64,000 bases of DNA from Comamonadaceae bacterium (GTDB lineage Bacteria; Pseudomonadota; Gammaproteobacteria; Burkholderiales; Burkholderiaceae_C). The position numbers were made by a program, and so were the translations under genes. Under the pieces are notes generated by a model. That model worked only from the letters and a program-made list of their open reading frames with translations. It did not search any database and was not told the origin of the DNA. This document shows positions 60,133-64,000 of the stretch, piece after piece; within the stretch, counting starts at the first letter, position 1, and each line of letters begins with the position of its first letter. The stretch is from contig CANJPU010000012.1 in assembly GCA_947476285.1 (NCBI GenBank), forward strand, positions 18,986-82,985. The letters run 5' to 3'.

Positions 60133-61299
60133 TCAAGCCCTCACTTCGGTGGTGCCAAGCAGGCGTGCATTGTCCGCGCCGGGCGGGCCGATGCCCACGC
60201 CCGCCTGCAGCGGCGACTGCGGAAACTTGAAGGGCGCGACGAACGCGGGCACCGAGACGCCGCCATGCAGGTGGGTCGGCGCAAAGTTGCCGCGCTGGCT
60301 CAGCTCATCGCTGTGCAAGACCACACTGCCCTCGTTGTAGGGCGCGATGGGCACGCGCATCGCCTGCCCCTTGGCAACCATGTCAGCCACGGTGAGGCCG
60401 CGCGACCAGGCACGCAGCCCCTCGTTGATTTGCGCACCGCGCCGGCCGCGCTCCAGCGGATCCTTGAGCTCATCGACCATGGCCCACTGCGGGCTTCCCA
60501 TCAGTTGAACCAGCGCCTCCCACTGATGCTGCTCCAGCACCAACAGTTCGACAAAGCCATCCTGGCATTCGAGCACGCCGCCGTACTTGAATGATCGTGT
60601 GTGGCGGGTTTCCATGACACCCTCACCCATGCGCTGGATGGCAAAGCATCCGACGGAGATATTGGCGTCCTGCACCGACACATCAACGAACTGGCCGCCC
60701 GCTTCATCACGCGCAAACACCGCGGCCAGCGTGGCGGACACCGCCGACATGCCGCCCACGAACTCAGCGAAATGGCCATGGATCTTCACCGGCTGACGAT
60801 CGGGCTGACGCTCAAGCGCAAGACCATTGGGCATCAAGAAACCTTCGCCACCCGCATGCAGCAGATTGATTTCGCGCCCTTTGAATTTCGCGCGCTCGCC
60901 GATCGCGCCAAAGGGCAGCACGGACACATGCACCAGCGCGGGGAAAGCCGCATGCACAGCCTGCGGCGACAGCAGATCACCGCGCTGCATCACCGGCGTA
61001 TCGTCCAACAGCACATCGGCTCGCGCCAGCAGCGCTTGAAAATCCGAGCGCCCCTTGCTGCTCGACAGATCGCAGGTGACCGATTGTTTGCCCAGGCTCA
61101 AGTATTCGAAGAGCACGCCGCGCGGCGGCTCCTGCACCAGCAGCGGTGGCTGGCTGCGCATGGCACAGCCGCCGGGTGGCTCGACCTTGATGACGGTGGC
61201 ACCCAAGGTAGCCAGCAGCCGACCGCAGTATTGAGCCGCGACCTCCTGCCCGTTGTCCACCACGGTGATGCCGCGCAGAGGTAGTTCGTTGTCGTGCAT
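60133..61299 (-). CDS. CaiB/BaiF family CoA-transferase, second copy
   Basis: A 388-residue family III protein with shorter motifs: LRGITVVDNGQEVAAQYCGR, ATVIKVEPPGGCAMR, KQSVTCDLSSSKGRSDF, INLLHAGGEGFLMPNG. Aspartate placement differs from the first copy, which supports a non-equivalent partner subunit. ATG 61299 fits the family N-terminus; the frame open to 61467 is antisense-like sequence within the next gene. Confidence 0.82.
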   Translation of the reverse strand: MHDNELPLRGITVVDNGQEVAAQYCGRLLATLGATVIKVEPPGGCAMRSQPPLLVQEPPRGVLFEYLSLGKQSVTCDLSSSKGRSDFQALLARADVLLDDTPVMQRGDLLSPQAVHAAFPALVHVSVLPFGAIGERAKFKGREINLLHAGGEGFLMPNGLALERQPDRQPVKIHGHFAEFVGGMSAVSATLAAVFARDEAGGQFVDVSVQDANISVGCFAIQRMGEGVMETRHTRSFKYGGVLECQDGFVELLVLEQHQWEALVQLMGSPQWAMVDELKDPLERGRRGAQINEGLRAWSRGLTVADMVAKGQAMRVPIAPYNEGSVVLHSDELSQRGNFAPTHLHGGVSVPAFVAPFKFPQSPLQAGVGIGPPGADNARLLGTTEVRA

Positions 61300-61325
61300 G
61301 TTCGGACTGGCCTTGCCTTTGTGGC

Positions 61326-62537
61326 TCAGGCGGGCGTGTACTTTGCGTGGCCCAGGTCGATGGAGCGGCCGTCCTTGCTCACCCGGGTGCTGGTGTCGCG
61401 GGACGGCAGCATGACGGTGGCCAGGCCCTTGGGCGCAGTGATTTCCTTGCGCTGGTTTTGCGCCCACACCTCGATGTCCACTAGTGGGTGCCCGTCGACC
61501 ATGTATTTACGCGTGACCCGTCCATGGCACCAGGTGGTGTCGCCCAACGTGTTGAAGCGTCGCAGCTCGGTCTTGATGCGCTTGAGCACCGCACCATCGC
61601 CCATCCAGTTGGTCACCAGGGTGCACAGCCACGAGGAACGCTGCGGACCGTAGTCGTACACACCGGGCACGCCTACTTCTTTGGCGGTGGATTCACGGTG
61701 ATGGCCGATGCCGGTGTATTCCACGCCGCCCGCCGCCTCTGGGTTGCGGAAGAAGTGGCTGGGATGCTTGACCGCACCCTTGAGCAAAACACCGTGGGTG
61801 TGGCCGCGCCCGCAGCCCACCACAAAGCCGATGGTGTCCATCATCGACAGCGGCCCGCGCGCGATGGGTGGCAGCATCTGGCCTTCGGTCACGTCTTCCC
61901 AGTAGCGGATGTCGCGTCCGCAGATGCGCTGGTCTTCGTTGAGGACCGCGTCGTCGATGGCGGCCAGCTCATCGGGCGTGTACTCATGGGTGGTGATGTC
62001 CTTGTACTTGCCCTTGTCCTTGGCGGCCTTGCGCTCGTGGCGTGTGCACCAGCCCAGCACGCGTGCCACCAGCTCGTCGCGCTGATTGGTGAAGTGGGCC
62101 TCGACATACTGGATCACGAGACGGCCGGAAAATTCGCTCTCCTTGTCTTCCACGCCCACCACGCGCTCTTCGCAGTCGATGCGGTCGCCCGGGCGCAGAT
62201 GGCGGAACATCTCCCACTCGTTGCCGGCATAGAAGCCATGCACGCCGGGCAGGCCCCAGCGGGTGCGACCCATCCAGCCATAGGCCATGGGGAACATGGG
62301 CGGCGCAATGATGCCGCCGTAGCGGCTGGCACGCCCGTATTCAAGATCGCGGTACAGCGGGTTGAGGTCGCCGGTGCCGTTACAGAAATTGCGGATCGTG
62401 TCCATCGTGACGTCCTGGACATACGGCCCTTCTGGGCGCAAGCGCCGCCCGATCATGGCCTTGGCCGCGTCGATCGCTTCGTCCGTGATCAGGCCCTGTG
62501 CGGGTGCGGCCTGCATCGAGTTATCTTTGCTTGACAT
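61326..62537 (-). CDS. FAS1-like dehydratase / MaoC-domain hydratase
   Basis: A 403-residue two-hot-dog protein. The first half has the FAS1-like dehydratase pattern (FCNGTGDLNPLYRDLEYGRA, ASRYGGIIAPPMFPMAYG, FRHLRPGDRID); the second half ends MVDGHPLVDIEVWAQNQRKE. Proteins of this kind hydrate unusual enoyl-CoA esters. It is the first gene of the operon. ATG 62537 was chosen over 62615 because the longer version adds a non-family N-terminus. The 17-mer operator lies 85 bp upstream. Confidence 0.82.
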   Translation of the reverse strand: MSSKDNSMQAAPAQGLITDEAIDAAKAMIGRRLRPEGPYVQDVTMDTIRNFCNGTGDLNPLYRDLEYGRASRYGGIIAPPMFPMAYGWMGRTRWGLPGVHGFYAGNEWEMFRHLRPGDRIDCEERVVGVEDKESEFSGRLVIQYVEAHFTNQRDELVARVLGWCTRHERKAAKDKGKYKDITTHEYTPDELAAIDDAVLNEDQRICGRDIRYWEDVTEGQMLPPIARGPLSMMDTIGFVVGCGRGHTHGVLLKGAVKHPSHFFRNPEAAGGVEYTGIGHHRESTAKEVGVPGVYDYGPQRSSWLCTLVTNWMGDGAVLKRIKTELRRFNTLGDTTWCHGRVTRKYMVDGHPLVDIEVWAQNQRKEITAPKGLATVMLPSRDTSTRVSKDGRSIDLGHAKYTPA

Positions 62538-62622
62538 TGACGTGCTCGCTTTCAAATGTGCGGATGTGCCGATGCGCCGATGGGCGCATCCGTTGGAATG
62601 TGACTTGAACTTCATTCACAAG

Positions 62623-62639
62623 AATAAAATGCATTCTAT
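62623..62639 (-). promoter_or_regulatory. 17-mer operator candidate, site B
   Basis: On the minus strand ATAGAATGCATTTTATT (62639-62623), identical to site A and in the same orientation relative to the gene it precedes. Confidence 0.6.
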
Positions 62640-62751
62640 ATTCATCGGCGCTGCCGCGGTGATGGATGCAGCGAAGGGCTTTCCCTAATTCGGGTGTGCG
62701 CTCGCGCGCCGACGCGCAGACCGGCGCCTCTCGACACAGAAAGGCAACCCG

Positions 62752-63303
62752 TCAGCTAGGACGGTAGTGCTCCGGCCAGGTAACGCGCACCACCTCGCGA
62801 TGGGTGGCGTAGGCATAGCAACTGTTGAGTTTGTGCGGCTTGCCGGTTTCGTCGTTGGAAAAAAGCTCTTCGCGGCGAATGCCCCGTATGCCTTGGATCG
62901 CTGCGGTGGCCATGGGAAGCAGCATCTCGTTCAAGTGGGTGCAACCAGCCGCGCCGCGCAGTTTTTCCTTGACCAACTTGGACCAGCCCCGACCAACCCG
63001 CTCGCCCACCAGCACCGACAAGCCCGCGCCTGCTTCCTTGCACACCGCGTAAGGCGTGCTGTCCGAAGCGGCCTCCACCGATTGCACGATGTAGTTGCCA
63101 TCGACCACCATCCGCAGCCACAGGTCATGCAGGTGCGAGCCCGCCGGCGCGGGATGCTCTGACAGAAGGCGCTCGAAGGGAAAGGGCTTGGTGTCCACGA
63201 GGTGCGCCTCGATGTCGAACATGCCATCGTCGCGGTGGTACGCCTTCAGGTTGACTTGACGATGGTGAATTTCCTGGCGCGAACTGGATTGACTCAAAGG
63301 CAT
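62752..63303 (-). CDS. DUF2889-family protein
   Basis: A 183-residue protein with the DUF2889 layout: YHRDDGMFDIEAHLVDTKPF, HDLWLRMVVDGNYIVQSVEA, Y..C followed by GRGWSKLVKEKLRGAAGCTHLNE and LLPMATAAIQGIRG. Genes of this family travel with acyl-CoA and CoA-transferase operons; the function is unknown. It is on the strand of the large operon and 214 bp before its first gene, with its own half-site CATTCTAT at 63339-63346. Confidence 0.82.
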   Translation of the reverse strand: MPLSQSSSRQEIHHRQVNLKAYHRDDGMFDIEAHLVDTKPFPFERLLSEHPAPAGSHLHDLWLRMVVDGNYIVQSVEAASDSTPYAVCKEAGAGLSVLVGERVGRGWSKLVKEKLRGAAGCTHLNEMLLPMATAAIQGIRGIRREELFSNDETGKPHKLNSCYAYATHREVVRVTWPEHYRPS

Positions 63304-63560
63304 GCGAAAGGTCTCAGTTAGGTTGCAGGGGGTCGAATCATTCTATGCAAATTCGATTTTGCAGGTGCGATGTGGGGATTGACCTTGCGTGTGCATCACC
63401 CTGGGTGCAGGTGCCCAGCCAGATGTCTGCCCAAGTTAGAGATGTCCCCTGGGCACCAATCGGCTGCGGCGCTCGTCCGTTGTTGTTATGTGTCGCTTGT
63501 CTGCTTCATTCGGTATGTGTCGCGCTTCGTTTCATGCGGAGTGTGTCGCGTGTCGCGTCA
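63304..63560. other. intergenic stretch, possible mobile-element debris
   Basis: No gene. The phrase GTCTGCCCAAGTTAGAGATG (63425-63444) resembles ends of some insertion sequences, but no transposase follows. Several TGTGTCGC words cluster at 63490-63560. Confidence 0.3.
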
Positions 63561-63780
63561 GGCGGTAGCCGGCCAGGGCTCATACTGTGGCGGTCTACGC
63601 TTCGCTTCGACTTCGCTGTGATTTGTGCTCTGGGGTCGGCGGTGTGCAACTCTCTTCGCGCCCTACGGCCGCTACGTTCAAACAGGCACACCGAGCATGA
63701 CAACGTGTCGCGCTGCGCGCGATCCGACCCCAGAGCACAAATCACAGCCGCCCCAGAATGAGCCCTGGCCGGCTACCGCC
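63561..63780. repeat. large inverted repeat, two modules
   Basis: Two exact inverted pairs share one centre: 63561-63583 with 63758-63780 (23 bp, beginning GGCGGTAGCCGG) and 63616-63639 with 63724-63747 (24 bp, beginning CTGTGATTTGTG). The left copy carries about 22 extra bases between its modules. A third, diverged copy in the left-arm orientation is at 63895-63945. No gene is seen inside. Confidence 0.8.
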
Positions 63781-63955
63781 TGCCGCGACCGACAGCTGGG
63801 TTGCACGCGAAGGTTTCGCCCTTGTGAACTTGGCGGCGCAAGAAAGATCTGTGCGCTCGAATGTCTTGACCGCCACGCACGCCCACACGCTACCCGTCGC
63901 GGCAGGCGATGCCCGGCAGGCGCTCATTCTGTGGCGGCTGGGATTTGCGGCCTGA

Positions 63956-64000
63956 ATAGGGGTAGGGAAGGCGCAAGCCTCCCCTCCCTCCGCACCGTGC
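63956..64000 (-). mobile_element. 3' end of a group II intron (cut by the window)
   Basis: Read on the minus strand, the last 45 bases end in CCTTCCCTACCCCTAT (63971-63956), preceded by a hairpin and GCACGGTGC at 64000-63992. A final GUACGGUUC-like arm of domain V, then a GGAGGGAGGGG domain VI stem with the branch-point region CUACCCCUAU, is the usual 3' end of bacterial group II introns. The reverse transcriptase would lie beyond 64000. Confidence 0.5.

Noticed and set aside
1..64000. CRISPR arrays, tRNA and rRNA genes
   Set aside because: No regularly spaced direct repeats, cloverleaf-like or rRNA-like stretches were seen on either strand.

Overview
The window looks like chromosome of a GC-rich betaproteobacterium of the order Burkholderiales, probably near Comamonadaceae or Alcaligenaceae. 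The signs are the zapA - 6S RNA order, two periplasmic 'Bug' (TctC-type) solute receptors, class I PHA synthase plus phasin, several CaiB/BaiF CoA-transferases and NDP-forming acyl-CoA synthetases, and dense ATGA-coupled operons. No rRNA, tRNA or CRISPR array was seen.

Layout. (1) 0-1.8 kb: division genes (ZapB-like, zapA), 6S RNA and a TauE/SafE exporter. (2) 1.8-13.9 kb: an accessory zone with four toxin-antitoxin loci (hipBA-like; AbiEi/AbiEii; an orphan XRE antitoxin beside a truncated HigB-like toxin; XRE/AbiEii-like). Between them lie an enoyl-CoA hydratase remnant and a divergent glyoxylate-aminotransferase / GntR / FAD-FeS 2-hydroxyacid dehydrogenase locus with two identical operators. 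(3) 13.9-31.3 kb: a low-oxygen island. Seven perfect or one-mismatch FNR boxes sit among an MBL/beta-CASP nuclease, PHA synthase, phasin, a DksA-like protein, an ADP-forming acyl-CoA synthetase fused to GNAT, two FNR proteins with complete Fe-S ligands, HemN, alanine dehydrogenase, a CBS protein, a thymidine phosphorylase, CbpA/CbpM and a lone receiver. The content recalls the low-oxygen-activated (lxa) locus of Burkholderia cenocepacia. (4) 31.4-46.1 kb: a SsuABC-like transporter with a TauD-like dioxygenase, a 2-hydroxyacid dehydrogenase, an IclR regulator, and a long minus-strand operon: CaiB, three crotonases, acyl-CoA synthetase, an unrecognised 356-residue protein, a UGSC-family selenoprotein with an in-frame UGA and a SECIS-like hairpin, and a CapA-family protein. 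The promoters of the two minus-strand operons carry the same operator between -35 and -10, so the transporter and the selenoprotein operon are probably one regulon. (5) 46.3-48.2 kb: a gene-poor stretch with striking perfect hairpins. (6) 48.2-63.3 kb: a second acyl-CoA catabolic system: GntR, ECH, two Bug receptors, acyl-CoA synthetase, two acyl-CoA dehydrogenases, SCP2-type thiolase with an OB-fold partner, two MaoC/hot-dog proteins and two CaiB proteins. An exact 17-mer is shared by two of its promoters. (7) 63.3-64.0 kb: no gene; an inverted-repeat family and, at the edge, what looks like the 3' end of a group II intron.

The best candidate for something new is the selenoprotein operon at 37.2-46.1 kb with its co-regulated transporter. 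Substrates of both acyl-CoA operons cannot be read from the sequence.
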